Shown piece by piece: positions 31,236-40,584 of a stretch of 64,000 nt of DNA (its first letter is position 1; each line of letters begins with the position of its first letter). Origin of the DNA: Larsenimonas suaedae. Lineage in GTDB: Bacteria; Pseudomonadota; Gammaproteobacteria; Pseudomonadales; Halomonadaceae. Position numbers and translations under genes: made by a program. The stretch lies in contig NZ_JAMLJI010000001.1 of assembly GCF_023712105.1 (NCBI RefSeq), forward strand, positions 1 through 64,000, written 5' to 3'. The notes beneath the pieces were generated by a model. That model ran no database searches. It had not been told where the DNA came from and saw only the letters and a program-made list of their open reading frames with translations.

Positions 31236-32740
31236 GCGGCAGCGGCCTCTTTACGTTTCTGGACAAGGCGCACAAGTGCACCGGTGAGCGCCATTAGCGC
31301 GGCAAGAATACCGGCAGGCCAGGAGCCCAACACTGTAAAGGGCGTCATGCCTTTCATCGGATAAACCATACCGGTCAGTACGGCCGGTTCGAAGCGGGGG
31401 GCTTTGGCCGTGATCTTGCCGGTGGAATCGACGATCGCGGTCAGCCCGTTGCTGGTGGCGCGCAGTAGATACCGGTTATTTTCAAGCGCGCGCAGACGCG
31501 CCATCTGCATGTGCTGGAGCGGGCCGATGGAGTGGCCGAACCAGCTGTCATTGGACACGGTCAAAAGGGCGTCGCTTGAATGTGCGCGCTGCCGAACAAG
31601 GTCGGGATAGACGATTTCGTAGCAGATTGCGACACCCAGCGAGAGCCCGTCGGCGTGAAGCGGCTCGGGATCGCTTGGGCCGGCCTTGAAGTCCGACATG
31701 GGCAGGTTGAAGAAATCGATCAACCCTCTTAACAGCGAGTCAAGCGGCAGGTACTCGCCAAACGGCACCAGGTGTGCCTTCTTGTAGACGCCGTGGCCGT
31801 CTCCAAGTGTGATGACGCTGTTGAAATAGTGGCCCTTGGCGTCCTGCTGAACGAGCCCGGTAATGAGCGTGGTCTCGGAATCAAGCGTTGCCTGCATGCG
31901 CTCCAGAAACGGAATCGCCTGCTGCTCGAGCATCGGCAGCGCCGTTTCGGGCCAGACAATGATCTCGGCGTTATCGGCATCTCGCCGGGTAAGTGAGGCG
32001 TAGGTGTTGGCTGCCTGGCGCTGGCCGTCAGGTGTCCATTTATCGAGCTGGGCCAAATCGCCCTGGACCAGCGCCACGGATTTGGGGGTGTCGAGCGGTA
32101 CGGCCCATTCAAGTGGCAGCGCCGACGGTGAAAGCCAGAGGAGCGCGACCATAACGGCCGCAACCCAGGAACGCCGCTCCACAAGTCGTGCGATCAGACC
32201 ACCGGTCAACGCGATGACAAAGCTCAACAGGTAGACTCCCCCAAGAGGCGCCAGCGTGTTGATGGGCGAATCGACCTGAGCGCTGCCCAGATAAAGCCAT
32301 GGAAAGCCCGTGAAGGCCCAGCTTCGAAACAACTCGCCGATCACCCAGATGCCGGCGAACGCCCAGGCATTGAGCAGGCCGCGGGGGCGACAGAAGCGGT
32401 AAAGGCCGAACATTGCCATGTAAAAAAGCGCAAGCGTTGCCACAAACAGCGCCGTCAGAAACAGGGCCAGTGGCGCGCCGGTGTAGCCAAAGTCGTGGAT
32501 CGATACATACACCCAGGAGGTGCCCGTGCCAAAAAGGCCTACCCCGAACAGCCAGCCGCGCCAGAGCATGCGCTTGAGGCGGGCGCGCTGAGCACAGGTA
32601 AAGACGAGCGCCATCAGAAGCGGTGCGAGCCACCAGGCGTTAAAGGGCGCAAACGTCAGCGTCATGGCTGCCCCGGCACCCAGCGTTAGAAGATCGCTGA
32701 GCCAGGGGCGATCATGAAGGGGCGAAGTCAATGTCTTCAT
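31232..32740 (-). CDS. lnt: Apolipoprotein N-acyltransferase
   Basis: This 502-aa inner-membrane enzyme adds the third acyl chain to the N-terminal cysteine of lipoproteins. About six N-terminal helices precede a periplasmic nitrilase-like domain with the catalytic triad: Glu in VWPETALP (about 268), Lys in YKKAHLVPFGEYLPL (about 338) and Cys in VAICYEIVYPD (about 387). A final helix lies near the C terminus. AAGGAA precedes the ATG. It follows corC, as in E. coli (ybeX-lnt). Confidence 0.94.
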   Translation of the reverse strand: MKTLTSPLHDRPWLSDLLTLGAGAAMTLTFAPFNAWWLAPLLMALVFTCAQRARLKRMLWRGWLFGVGLFGTGTSWVYVSIHDFGYTGAPLALFLTALFVATLALFYMAMFGLYRFCRPRGLLNAWAFAGIWVIGELFRSWAFTGFPWLYLGSAQVDSPINTLAPLGGVYLLSFVIALTGGLIARLVERRSWVAAVMVALLWLSPSALPLEWAVPLDTPKSVALVQGDLAQLDKWTPDGQRQAANTYASLTRRDADNAEIIVWPETALPMLEQQAIPFLERMQATLDSETTLITGLVQQDAKGHYFNSVITLGDGHGVYKKAHLVPFGEYLPLDSLLRGLIDFFNLPMSDFKAGPSDPEPLHADGLSLGVAICYEIVYPDLVRQRAHSSDALLTVSNDSWFGHSIGPLQHMQMARLRALENNRYLLRATSNGLTAIVDSTGKITAKAPRFEPAVLTGMVYPMKGMTPFTVLGSWPAGILAALMALTGALVRLVQKRKEAAAA

Positions 32741-32837
32741 GGCATTCCTTGTTGCACGGGGCGAAAGGGCGCGGTGCGATGCACCCGGGGGGCCAGGGAT
32801 GAGCGCAGGCCTTCGACGGGATCGAAAGGACAGGGGC

Positions 32838-32859
32838 GGCGCCGGCCCAGGACGGCGCC
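32838..32859. other. Hairpin downstream of corC
   Basis: GGCGCCG (32838-32844) pairs with CGGCGCC (32853-32859). It begins 6 bases after the corC stop, with no T run. It may moderate read-through into lnt. Confidence 0.4.
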
Positions 32860-32865
32860 TTGGCC

Positions 32866-33777
32866 TTAGTAGGACGTATCCTGAGCGTTTGATGCGTGCT
32901 CACTGTCGTCGGCGGTATACCCCTTGCCGAGCGGTGTGGCCTTGAGCAGGCGAATACGTCGATTATCGGCGTTCATGACCGTGAAACGCCACTGCTCGAG
33001 ATCGGTCGACTCAAGGCGTCTCGGCAGGTGCCCGAACCGCTGCATGACCAGCCCGCCGACGGTGTCGAACTCGTCATCTGAAAACCGGGTTTCGAAACGC
33101 TCGTTGAAGTCCTCGATCGGGGTCAGTGCCTTGACGGCAAAACTGCCATCGCCGAGGTCGCGGATGTCGTCCTCATCCTCGATGTCGTGCTCGTCCTCGA
33201 TGTCGCCAACGATCTGTTCGAGGATGTCCTCGATCGTGACCAGTCCAGCGGTGCCGCCATACTCATCCACCACGATCGCCATGTGGTTGCGGGTATCGCG
33301 AAATTCCTTGAGCAGATTGTTCAGCCGCTTGGATTCCGGAATGAACATGGCGGGTCGCATGAGCTTGCGCATATCAAACAGGGCGCGCTGCTCAGCGTTT
33401 TGCATGATCAGGGGCAGCAGGTCCTTTACGAGCAGAACGCCTATGATTTCATCGAGATTGTCATCGACCACGGGATAGCGCGAGTGCGCACTCTCCATGA
33501 TGATGGGCAAAAAATCGTCCGGTTGCTGGTCAGCGCTGATCGCAACGATCTGGGAGCGAGGGATCATCGCCTCCCGAGCTTGCTGACTGCTGATTTCGAA
33601 CGCGCCTTCGATGATGGTCATGCCGTCCTGATCGAGGCTTAGCCGAGTGCCGGCGTCACGCAGGAAGTTCTTCAGCTCATCGACGGAGCTGGGTTCTTCA
33701 CTGTCGTTTGAAAAGGCACCGAGCAACTTATCAAGCCAGGACTTGCTGCCCTGGCTACTCGATCGGTCATCGCTCAT
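32866..33777 (-). CDS. corC: CorC-family CBS-domain protein (YbeX)
   Basis: This 303-aa soluble protein has two CBS domains (REAMIPRSQIVAIS... about 69 and LMRPAMFIPESKRLN... about 139) and a C-terminal CorC/HlyC domain (FDTVGGLVMQRFGHLPR). An Asp/Glu-rich patch, VGDIEDEHDIEDEDDIRD, links them. It is associated with magnesium/cobalt homeostasis and, in E. coli, with ribosome function alongside YbeY. It sits between ybeY and lnt in the conserved order. Confidence 0.92.
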   Translation of the reverse strand: MSDDRSSSQGSKSWLDKLLGAFSNDSEEPSSVDELKNFLRDAGTRLSLDQDGMTIIEGAFEISSQQAREAMIPRSQIVAISADQQPDDFLPIIMESAHSRYPVVDDNLDEIIGVLLVKDLLPLIMQNAEQRALFDMRKLMRPAMFIPESKRLNNLLKEFRDTRNHMAIVVDEYGGTAGLVTIEDILEQIVGDIEDEHDIEDEDDIRDLGDGSFAVKALTPIEDFNERFETRFSDDEFDTVGGLVMQRFGHLPRRLESTDLEQWRFTVMNADNRRIRLLKATPLGKGYTADDSEHASNAQDTSY

Positions 33778-33807
33778 GCGAGTTGTCTCTCATCCTCTTT
33801 GATGTGA

Positions 33808-34263
33808 TTAACGGTACGGATCACTGATGTCGAGCCGGGCAAGCAGTTCGCGTTCGAGCTGCTCCATTTCCTCGGCCTCGCTGTCATCTATATGGTCATA
33901 GCCAAGCAGGTGCAAGCACCCGTGTATCACCAAATGGGCGTAGTGATCCATCAAGGGTTTGGTTTGTTCAACGGCTTCACGCTCAACGACCTGAGTACAA
34001 ATGACCAGATCGCCCAGCAGGGGCAGCTCGATACCGGGCGGGGCCTCGAACGGAAAGGAGAGCACGTTGGTGCTTTTGTCCTTGTCGCGGTAGGTGTGGT
34101 TGAGCTCGCGGCTTTCCGGTTCATCGACGAACCGGACGGTAAGCTCGGGCGCCTCGAGTTCGAGGCGCTCGGTCACGGTATCAAGCCAGCGCTCGAGCTG
34201 GGCCACCTCCGGCAGCGTCTCGGCCGACGTTGCCACCTGGCGGTCGACAATCACCTGGCTCAT
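33808..34263 (-). CDS. ybeY: Endoribonuclease YbeY
   Basis: This 151-aa metal-dependent endoribonuclease is involved in 16S rRNA 3' maturation and ribosome quality control. The zinc motif H-x3-H-x5-H is His114, His118 and His124 in [20 protein letters not shown] (65-73) is also characteristic. Its start overlaps the phoL stop as ATGA. Confidence 0.95.
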   Translation of the reverse strand: MSQVIVDRQVATSAETLPEVAQLERWLDTVTERLELEAPELTVRFVDEPESRELNHTYRDKDKSTNVLSFPFEAPPGIELPLLGDLVICTQVVEREAVEQTKPLMDHYAHLVIHGCLHLLGYDHIDDSEAEEMEQLERELLARLDISDPYR

Positions 34264-35324
34264 TGGTAGCTCGAGTCCTCGAAGCGGTCATAGGCTTCGA
34301 TGATGCGCTGAACGAGGGGGTGGCGAACGACGTCCTTGGCGGCGAAATGAGTCATGCCGATGCCGGGTACGTCCTTCAGGATATTCATCACGTGAATCAA
34401 TCCAGAGCTCTGCCCCTTGGGCAGGTCGACCTGGGTCGCATCGCCGGTGATCACAGCGGTGGAGCCAAAGCCGATGCGCGTCAGGAACATCTTCATCTGT
34501 TCGCGGGTGGTGTTCTGACTTTCATCGAGAATGATGAAGGCGTTGTTGAGCGTACGTCCGCGCATGTAGGCAAGCGGGGCAATCTCGATCACCTGACGCT
34601 CGATCAGTTTGCCGACCTGCTCGAACCCGAGCATTTCATAAAGGGCGTCATAAAGCGGGCGCAGATAGGGGTCGATCTTCTGGGCGAGATCGCCTGGCAG
34701 AAACCCGAGCTTTTCACCGGCCTCGACCGCCGGGCGTACCAGAAGAATGCGCCGCACCTGCTGCTGGTTGAGCGCCTCGACGGCGGCGGCCACCGCCAGG
34801 TGGGTCTTGCCGGTACCGGCCGGGCCGATGCCGAAGTTGATGTCGTTTTCGTGAATGCTTTTGACGTAGGCCTGCTGATTGAGGCCACGAGGCTTGATCA
34901 TCACCCGAGGGGTGCGAATGATCACGCCGCCGCCCTCGGCGTCGTTGCCAGCGCCTTCCTCGTTCTCTTCCTCTTCGAGCGCTTCCATGCCGGATTCCTG
35001 CAGATAGAGGTGCACGGCTTCAGGCGTTAGCTCGCTGGTGGCGGTTTCGCGGTAGAGATGCTCGACCAGGGTTGAGGCAATCTTGGCCTTGGCGTTGGGG
35101 CCTGCAATCTGGAAGGCATTGCCCCGGTTTCGAATGGTGACGTCGAGTCGGCCTTCGATGAGCTTTAAGTGTTCATCCTGCTGACCGCACAGGCTCGACA
35201 GCCGCATCGGGTCATTGGGTTCCAGCGACAGCTGGATAATTCGGTGCGCGTTACCGGCGTTTTGGGTCAAGATGCGTGTCCATGCTGGTTGCTGAATGTA
35301 TGCGGCCAGCTTACTGCGATGCAT
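34260..35324 (-). CDS. ybeZ: PhoH-like ATPase (YbeZ/PhoL)
   Basis: This 354-aa cytoplasmic P-loop protein has Walker [12 protein letters not shown] (about 168-178), Walker [10 protein letters not shown] and [12 protein letters not shown]. It works with YbeY in RNA processing and may be an RNA helicase. The start is uncertain: no Shine-Dalgarno precedes the ATG at 35324, and E. coli YbeZ homology begins near residue 30 ([19 protein letters not shown]), so the first 25 or so residues may be untranslated or lineage-specific. It lies 70 bases after miaB. Confidence 0.92.
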   Translation of the reverse strand: MHRSKLAAYIQQPAWTRILTQNAGNAHRIIQLSLEPNDPMRLSSLCGQQDEHLKLIEGRLDVTIRNRGNAFQIAGPNAKAKIASTLVEHLYRETATSELTPEAVHLYLQESGMEALEEEENEEGAGNDAEGGGVIIRTPRVMIKPRGLNQQAYVKSIHENDINFGIGPAGTGKTHLAVAAAVEALNQQQVRRILLVRPAVEAGEKLGFLPGDLAQKIDPYLRPLYDALYEMLGFEQVGKLIERQVIEIAPLAYMRGRTLNNAFIILDESQNTTREQMKMFLTRIGFGSTAVITGDATQVDLPKGQSSGLIHVMNILKDVPGIGMTHFAAKDVVRHPLVQRIIEAYDRFEDSSYQ

Positions 35325-35394
35325 GCACGAGGGGCAATAACATCAGGCAGGGCATGAAGAATTAGCCTCGTCTCCATGCCCGTGGCAGGCAAGA

Positions 35395-36738
35395 TCAATG
35401 GCGTGCGTCGGAAATCAGTTCACCGCGCAGGGAATTCGGATAGGCCGTGGTGATGGTAACGTCGACGAAATGGCCGATGAGCTCGATCGGGTTGGCGGCC
35501 CGGAAGTTGACCACGCGGTTGTTCTCGGTGCGGCCCGAGAGCTCGCCCGGATCCTTGGGCGAAAACCCGGTGACCAGAATGCGCTCGGTATTGCCGACCA
35601 TGCGCCGTGAAATCGCCATCGCCTGCTGGTTGATTCGCTCCTGCAGGATGGCAAGGCGCTGTTTCTTGAGCTGCTCGGGGGTGTCGTCCTCGAGATCGGA
35701 CGCCGGCGTGCCGGGGCGCTTCGAGTACACGAAGCTGAACGACATGTCGAAGCCGATGCGATGAATCAGATCCATGGTGTCTTCGAAGTCGGCCTCGGTC
35801 TCGCCGGGAAAGCCGATGATGAAGTCAGACGAGAAACTGATGTCGGGTCTGAGCGCGCGAATGCGCTCCATCTTTTCGATGTACTCGTCTCGGGTGTGAC
35901 CGCGTTTCATCATTTCAAGCACGCGGTTGGAGCCTGACTGCACCGGCAGGTGCAGGTGACTTACAAGCTCTGGAATCTCGCCATAGGCCTCGATGAGGCT
36001 ATCGGAGAACTCGACCGGGTGCGAGGTTGTAAAGCGAATGCGGTCGATGCCGTCCACGGCCGCGACGCAGCCGATCAGCTCGGCCAGATCGATCTCGTCG
36101 CCGTTTTGATCAAGGCCCTGATAGGCGTTGACGTTCTGGCCGAGAAGGTTGATCTCGCGGACGCCCTGATCGGCCAGATGCACGACCTCGCTCATCACGC
36201 TTTCAAACCCGCGCGAGATTTCCTCACCGCGGGTGTAGGGCACCACGCAGAAGCTGCAGTACTTCGAGCAGCCCTCCATGATGGACACAAACGCGGTGGC
36301 GCCGTCGGAGGTGGGCTTGGGCAGCCGGTCGAACTTCTCGATCTCGGGGAAGGTCACATCGACCACCGAAATCTGGTTTTCGGCGCGCGTGTTGAGCATG
36401 TCGGGGACCCGGTGCAGCGTCTGTGGGCCAAACACCAGATCAACGTGCGGCGCGCGCTTGTTGATGTTGGCGCCTTCCTGGCTTGCCACGCAGCCGCCGA
36501 CGCCGATGACCAGGTTCGGGTTGGCTTCTTTCAGTTTCTTCCAGCGCCCGAGCTGATGGAACACCTTTTCCTGCGCCTTTTCACGAATGGAGCAGGTGTT
36601 CAGGAGGACCACATCAGCCTCGGTTTCGTCGTCGGTCAGCTCCATCTGATGCGAGTCGCCAAGCAGATCCGCGATCCGGTCGGAGTCGTACTCGTTCATT
36701 TGGCAGCCGTGGGTCTTGATGAAGAGTTTCTTCGTCAT
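35395..36738 (-). CDS. miaB: tRNA-2-methylthio-N6-dimethylallyladenosine synthase MiaB
   Basis: This 447-aa radical-SAM methylthiotransferase modifies A37 of tRNAs. Two iron-sulfur sites are visible: Cys12, Cys49 and Cys83 in the N-terminal UPF0004 domain, and Cys157, Cys161 and Cys164 in [10 protein letters not shown]-terminal TRAM domain (about 380-445) follows. It is the first gene of the leftward miaB-ybeZ-ybeY-corC-lnt-elyC run, a translation and envelope cluster conserved in gammaproteobacteria. Confidence 0.96.
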   Translation of the reverse strand: MTKKLFIKTHGCQMNEYDSDRIADLLGDSHQMELTDDETEADVVLLNTCSIREKAQEKVFHQLGRWKKLKEANPNLVIGVGGCVASQEGANINKRAPHVDLVFGPQTLHRVPDMLNTRAENQISVVDVTFPEIEKFDRLPKPTSDGATAFVSIMEGCSKYCSFCVVPYTRGEEISRGFESVMSEVVHLADQGVREINLLGQNVNAYQGLDQNGDEIDLAELIGCVAAVDGIDRIRFTTSHPVEFSDSLIEAYGEIPELVSHLHLPVQSGSNRVLEMMKRGHTRDEYIEKMERIRALRPDISFSSDFIIGFPGETEADFEDTMDLIHRIGFDMSFSFVYSKRPGTPASDLEDDTPEQLKKQRLAILQERINQQAMAISRRMVGNTERILVTGFSPKDPGELSGRTENNRVVNFRAANPIELIGHFVDVTITTAYPNSLRGELISDARH

Positions 36739-37029
36739 GATCGAAGTCGTTCTCTCGAAGGCGTAGGCCTTGTTGCATGTCAGGGTCGATCGACGACGAC
36801 GTGATCGATCACCGGCCTAGAGCCAGGTCAGAGGGCATCAGGTAAGGAAAAAGCGGTGAACGTGCGGGCCGGGCCCGGATGGGTGCATCGTCGATGTTTG
36901 GCGTTTGCGCGGTATTATACGGAGCTATCGGGCCCACGACCAGAGGCGCAGTGCAGTGTCGTGACTCTGTGGTAGACTCGCGGTTTTTGTGTCGTCAACC
37001 CATGACAGTGCGGGGAGGGGCAGGCGCGG

Positions 37030-37356
37030 ATGCCAGCCAAATCGGTGTATCGAGTCATCTTTCATCAACAAAACGAGGTCTGGGAGCTTTACGCCCGCGA
37101 GATCTATCAAAGCGACCTGTGGGGGTTTCTCGAGGTCGAGGGGGTGGTGTTCGGTGACACGTCCTCGGTCGTGGTCGACCCGAGCGCCGAAAAGCTCAAG
37201 AAGGCCTTCGAGGGCGTTCAGCGAAGCTACATTCCCATGAACGCCATCGTTCGGATCGATGAGGTCGAGCGGGAAGGCGAGGCGCGCGCGGTCAAGGCCA
37301 GCGGCAATGTCGCGCCGTTTCCGACGCCACCGAACTGGGGACAGCGAGACGACTAG
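37030..37356 (+). CDS. DUF1820 family protein
   Basis: This 108-aa soluble protein has the pattern YRVIFHQQNEVWELYAREIYQSDLWGFLEVEGVVFG...VVDPSAEKLKKAFEGVQRSYIPMNAIVRIDEV, which fits DUF1820, a family usually found beside miaB in pseudomonads and relatives. It resembles a PilZ-like or SH3-like small beta barrel, but no function is known. GGGGAGGGG precedes the ATG. It diverges from miaB with a 291-base gap in which I see no gene. Confidence 0.85.
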   Translation: MPAKSVYRVIFHQQNEVWELYAREIYQSDLWGFLEVEGVVFGDTSSVVVDPSAEKLKKAFEGVQRSYIPMNAIVRIDEVEREGEARAVKASGNVAPFPTPPNWGQRDD

Positions 37357-37456
37357 AATGGCAGCGGGTATGCTGGTGGTTAAAAAGTGAACAATCTGTT
37401 GTGATCATAGAGCATTCGGCACTTTAAAAACGTCCGACGACCTGTTGTCCAAAATG

Positions 37457-37479
37457 TTATCCACAGAATGTGTGGATTA
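37457..37479. promoter_or_regulatory. Inverted pair of DnaA-box-like sites
   Basis: TTATCCACA (37457-37465) is an exact consensus DnaA box. TGTGGATTA (37471-37479) is the same box in reverse with one mismatch. Together they form a palindrome with 7-bp arms and a 5-base spacer, about 110 bases before the YgiM-like gene. This may be a DnaA-controlled promoter or titration site, or a palindrome for another factor. Confidence 0.5.
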
Positions 37480-37587
37480 AACACCTCGATAAAAAACGTG
37501 GCGTGGGACCTGCGCTCACCGCCACCTGGTACAGGCTGTCCGGTACGAGGGTACAGGCAGCTCCAACGGCGAGAAGATGATGTGATC

Positions 37588-38199
37588 ATGTCTAAAATCA
37601 AACGCTTAACAATAGGTGCGGTGATGCTCTCGATTGCGGGTGTCGCCCACGCCGAGCCGTCGCGCTGGGTCAGCGACGATCTGACCACCTATGTTCGAAG
37701 CGGGCCGACCGACGAGTACCGCATCGTGGGTACCCTGACCTCTGGGGATAAGGTCACATTACTGCAAACCAGTGGTGACTACAGTCAGGTTCGAAGCGAA
37801 GGCGGCGACACCGTGTGGATAATGAGCAGCGATCTTCAGGCTCAGCGAAGCGATGCCGAGCAGGTCCCCGCACTCAAGGACAAGGTGGCCACACTTCAAC
37901 AGAAGCTCGACACCGTCAACAACCGCTGGGAAGACAAGGTCTCGGGCTCGACGCAGTTGCTCAATACGCGTCAGCAGCGCATCGCCGACCTCGAGCAGCA
38001 AAATGGCGAGCTCGACCAGGAACTCAGTCAGGCCCAGGAGCAGCTTCGTACCTACAAGGCTCGGCTCGACAGCGAGCGTGACGACCTGCTGATGCGCTAT
38101 TTCGTGTATGGCGGAAGCGTCGCCGGTGCGGGGCTTCTTGTCGGACTGATGGTGCCGCATCTGCCGCGCCGTCGGAAAAAACGCGACCGCTGGTTCTAA
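37588..38199 (+). CDS. SH3-domain periplasmic protein with C-terminal anchor (YgiM type)
   Basis: The 203-aa product has a signal peptide (MSKIKRLTIGAVMLSIAGVAHA), a bacterial SH3 domain (about 27-88: WVSDDLTTYVRSGPTDEYRIVGTL...VWIMSSDL), a long coiled coil (about 95-165), one membrane helix (about 172-190) and a basic tail RRRKKRDRWF. This is the TIGR04211/YgiM layout, thought to act at the cell wall. The ATG at 37588 was chosen because the signal peptide begins there; the frame stays open 40 codons upstream. Shine-Dalgarno is weak. Confidence 0.85.
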   Translation: MSKIKRLTIGAVMLSIAGVAHAEPSRWVSDDLTTYVRSGPTDEYRIVGTLTSGDKVTLLQTSGDYSQVRSEGGDTVWIMSSDLQAQRSDAEQVPALKDKVATLQQKLDTVNNRWEDKVSGSTQLLNTRQQRIADLEQQNGELDQELSQAQEQLRTYKARLDSERDDLLMRYFVYGGSVAGAGLLVGLMVPHLPRRRKKRDRWF

Positions 38200-38261
38200 T
38201 CGCCCGGTGGCTGTCGCCGGGCGGAGCCAGGACGCATCAAACGTCAGCCTGGTTATGGGAT

Positions 38262-38301
38262 GGCGTTCAACCACTGCTCTAGGCGTTCAACCACTGTACT
38301 A
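38262..38301 (+). repeat. 20-bp tandem duplication before tpm
   Basis: GGCGTTCAACCACTG plus five bases occurs twice in succession (38262-38281, 38282-38301) with 18 of 20 matches. It ends 11 bases before the tpm ATG; a degraded third copy (GGACGTTCGA) adjoins the start. Confidence 0.9.
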
Positions 38302-38312
38302 AGGACGTTCGA

Positions 38313-38972
38313 ATGACCAACGATGCCTGGCTCAGTCGCTGGGACGAAGGGCGCATCGGGTTCAACCTTGAATCCCCGCATACCGGGCTGACCGATTACT
38401 GGTCAGCGCTTGCACTTGCGCGGCATACACGCGTCCTGGTGCCGCTGTGCGGCAAGAGCGTCGACATGCGCTGGCTTGCCCATCAGGGGCATCCGGTCGT
38501 TGGGGTCGAGCTTGCCCAGGCGGCACTTTTGCAGTTCACCCAGGGCAGCGACGATGACGTCGAGCATGTCTCACGCGATGGGTTCAAGGGGATTCGCCAA
38601 AGCGGGGTCGAAATCCTGTGTGGGGATTTCTTTCAGTTTCGGCGCGACCACGGTGGCTCGTTCGGCGCCTTCTACGACCGCGCCGCCCTGATTGCCTTGC
38701 CGCCAGCCAGGCGTCAGCGTTACGCCTTTCATCTTGCGCAGCTGCTGCCGCCGGGCGCCGTCGGGCTTTTGATCACGCTTGAAAAAACCGGAGAGGCGAT
38801 CAAGCACGGCCCGCCGTTTCATGTCTCAAGAAAGGAGCTTGAGCATCTGTTCGATGCCAACTTCGAGCGTACGTGGCTGGGCGAATTTACCGCCATCGAC
38901 GGCGAGCGCGAGGACATCTGGCAGCTGGTGCGCAAGGGCCCTGTCGATGACGAGATTCAGGTGCAGCGTTAA
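38313..38972 (+). CDS. tpm: Thiopurine S-methyltransferase
   Basis: This 219-aa SAM-dependent methyltransferase starts with the TPMT-typical W-..W..G.IGF (SRWDEGRIGFNLESPH) and has VLVPLCGKSVDMRWLAHQGHPVVGVELA as the SAM site, then FYDRAALIALPP and GPPFHVS. Bacterial TPMTs also methylate selenium and tellurium oxyanions or thiols. It is flanked upstream by a tandem repeat. The gene appears monocistronic. Confidence 0.92.
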   Translation: MTNDAWLSRWDEGRIGFNLESPHTGLTDYWSALALARHTRVLVPLCGKSVDMRWLAHQGHPVVGVELAQAALLQFTQGSDDDVEHVSRDGFKGIRQSGVEILCGDFFQFRRDHGGSFGAFYDRAALIALPPARRQRYAFHLAQLLPPGAVGLLITLEKTGEAIKHGPPFHVSRKELEHLFDANFERTWLGEFTAIDGEREDIWQLVRKGPVDDEIQVQR

Positions 38973-39089
38973 GCGCTGCCCCGTTGGGCGCCATTCGAGT
39001 TCGGCATGAGTCAGAAGCGGCGGGCATTAGACGGCACCTGTGCAGGGCCGTAGATTGGCGGTCCTGTCTAATCGCAACCGGATACCGTC

Positions 39090-40508
39090 ATGAATGCTGC
39101 CTTTCGTTTGGAAAAAGATTTATTGGGTGAAAAGGACGTCCCTCAAGAGGCCTATTACGGCATTCAAACCCTGCGCGCGGTCGAAAACTTCAATCTGACC
39201 GGGGTGCCGCTGTCGCACTACCCGAAATTCGTTGTCGCACTGGCAATGGTCAAGCATGCGGCAGCCGACGCCAACCATCAGCTTGGCTACCTCAATGATA
39301 CCAAGCACGGCGCCATCACCCAGGCGTGTCAGAAGCTGATCGATGGGGAGTTTCACGAGCAGTTCGTGGTCGACATGATCCAGGGCGGTGCCGGTACGTC
39401 GACCAACATGAACGCCAATGAAGTCATCGCAAACATTGGCCTTGAGTGTTTGGGCCACGAGCGTGGGGCGTATCATCACCTGCATCCCAACAATGACGTC
39501 AACATGGCTCAATCGACCAATGACGCCTATCCCACCGCGATTCGAGTCGGCCTTCTTCTAGGGCATCAGTCCCTGCTCGATAGTCTGTCCGAGCTGTGTG
39601 ACGCCCTTGGTCGAAAGGGCGATGAGTTCGCCTCCGTCTTGAAAATGGGCCGAACCCAGCTTCAGGACGCGGTGCCGATGACCCTAGGTCAGGAATTTCA
39701 CGCCTTTGCCAACACGCTGCGCGAAGATCTCCAGCATCTGGAGCGGATGGCCCCTGAGCTTCTGGTCGAGGTCAATCTGGGGGGCACCGCGATCGGCACC
39801 GGCATCAACGCCGACCCTGCCTATCAGCGATTGGCCGTTGAGCGTTTGGCCGAGATAAGTGGCATGCCGCTGCGTCCCGCGCTTGACTTGATCGAGGCGA
39901 CGTCGGACATGGGCGCATTCGTTTTGATTTCAGGCATGCTCAAGCGGTTGGCGGTCAAGCTTTCAAAGATCTGCAATGACCTGAGGCTGCTTTCCAGTGG
40001 CCCACGCACCGGGCTGAACGAAATCAATCTGCCGGCCCGCCAGCCGGGCAGTTCCATCATGCCGGGCAAGGTCAATCCGGTCATTCCCGAGGCAGTCAAT
40101 CAGGTGGCGTTCGACGTCATCGGCAACGACCTGGCCGTCACCATGGCCGCCGAAGGCGGGCAGCTTCAGCTCAACGTCATGGAGCCCTTGATTGCCTACC
40201 GCACGTTTGATTCAGTGCGCCTTTTGAGCCGGGCCATGACCATGCTGCGCGCGCACTGCATCGAGGGGATCGTCGCCAATGAGGCGCATTGTCGTAGTCA
40301 GGTAGAGCACTCGATCGGGTTGATCACGGCGCTCAACCCCTACATCGGCTATGAGAACGCGACCCGCATCGCGCGTGAGGCGCTGGCAAGCGGTCGTGGC
40401 GTGCTGGAGCTTGTCCGTGAAGAGCGGCTGCTTGACGAGGCTGTTCTAGCCGACATTCTGCGTCCTGAAAACATGATCGCGCCACGTTTGAAGCCGCTGG
40501 CGCCCTAG
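39090..40508 (+). CDS. aspA: Aspartate ammonia-lyase
   Basis: This 472-aa cytoplasmic enzyme converts aspartate to fumarate and ammonia. The fumarase/aspartase signature GSSIMPGKVNP (about 316-326) carries the catalytic Ser, and TNMNANEVI (about 104) and STNDAYPTA (about 145) form the other conserved regions. N-terminal EKDLLGEKDVPQEAYYGIQTLRA matches aspartases rather than fumarase C. Shine-Dalgarno is weak. ansA follows 76 bases later, giving the pathway asparagine to aspartate to fumarate. Confidence 0.92.
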   Translation: MNAAFRLEKDLLGEKDVPQEAYYGIQTLRAVENFNLTGVPLSHYPKFVVALAMVKHAAADANHQLGYLNDTKHGAITQACQKLIDGEFHEQFVVDMIQGGAGTSTNMNANEVIANIGLECLGHERGAYHHLHPNNDVNMAQSTNDAYPTAIRVGLLLGHQSLLDSLSELCDALGRKGDEFASVLKMGRTQLQDAVPMTLGQEFHAFANTLREDLQHLERMAPELLVEVNLGGTAIGTGINADPAYQRLAVERLAEISGMPLRPALDLIEATSDMGAFVLISGMLKRLAVKLSKICNDLRLLSSGPRTGLNEINLPARQPGSSIMPGKVNPVIPEAVNQVAFDVIGNDLAVTMAAEGGQLQLNVMEPLIAYRTFDSVRLLSRAMTMLRAHCIEGIVANEAHCRSQVEHSIGLITALNPYIGYENATRIAREALASGRGVLELVREERLLDEAVLADILRPENMIAPRLKPLAP

Positions 40509-40570
40509 GTTCAACGCATCTTGGGTTCAACGCATCTTGGGTTCAACGTATCTTAGGTTCAACGCATCGA
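40507..40570 (+). repeat. Four-unit 16-bp tandem repeat before ansA
   Basis: Four 16-mers with consensus GGGTTCAACGCATCTT run head to tail (40507-40522, 40523-40538, 40539-40554, 40555-40570). The first begins at the aspA stop codon (40506-40508) and the last ends 14 bases before the ansA ATG, so the array fills the whole intercistronic gap. Confidence 0.95.
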
Positions 40571-40584
40571 TTGGAGACCGCCCT

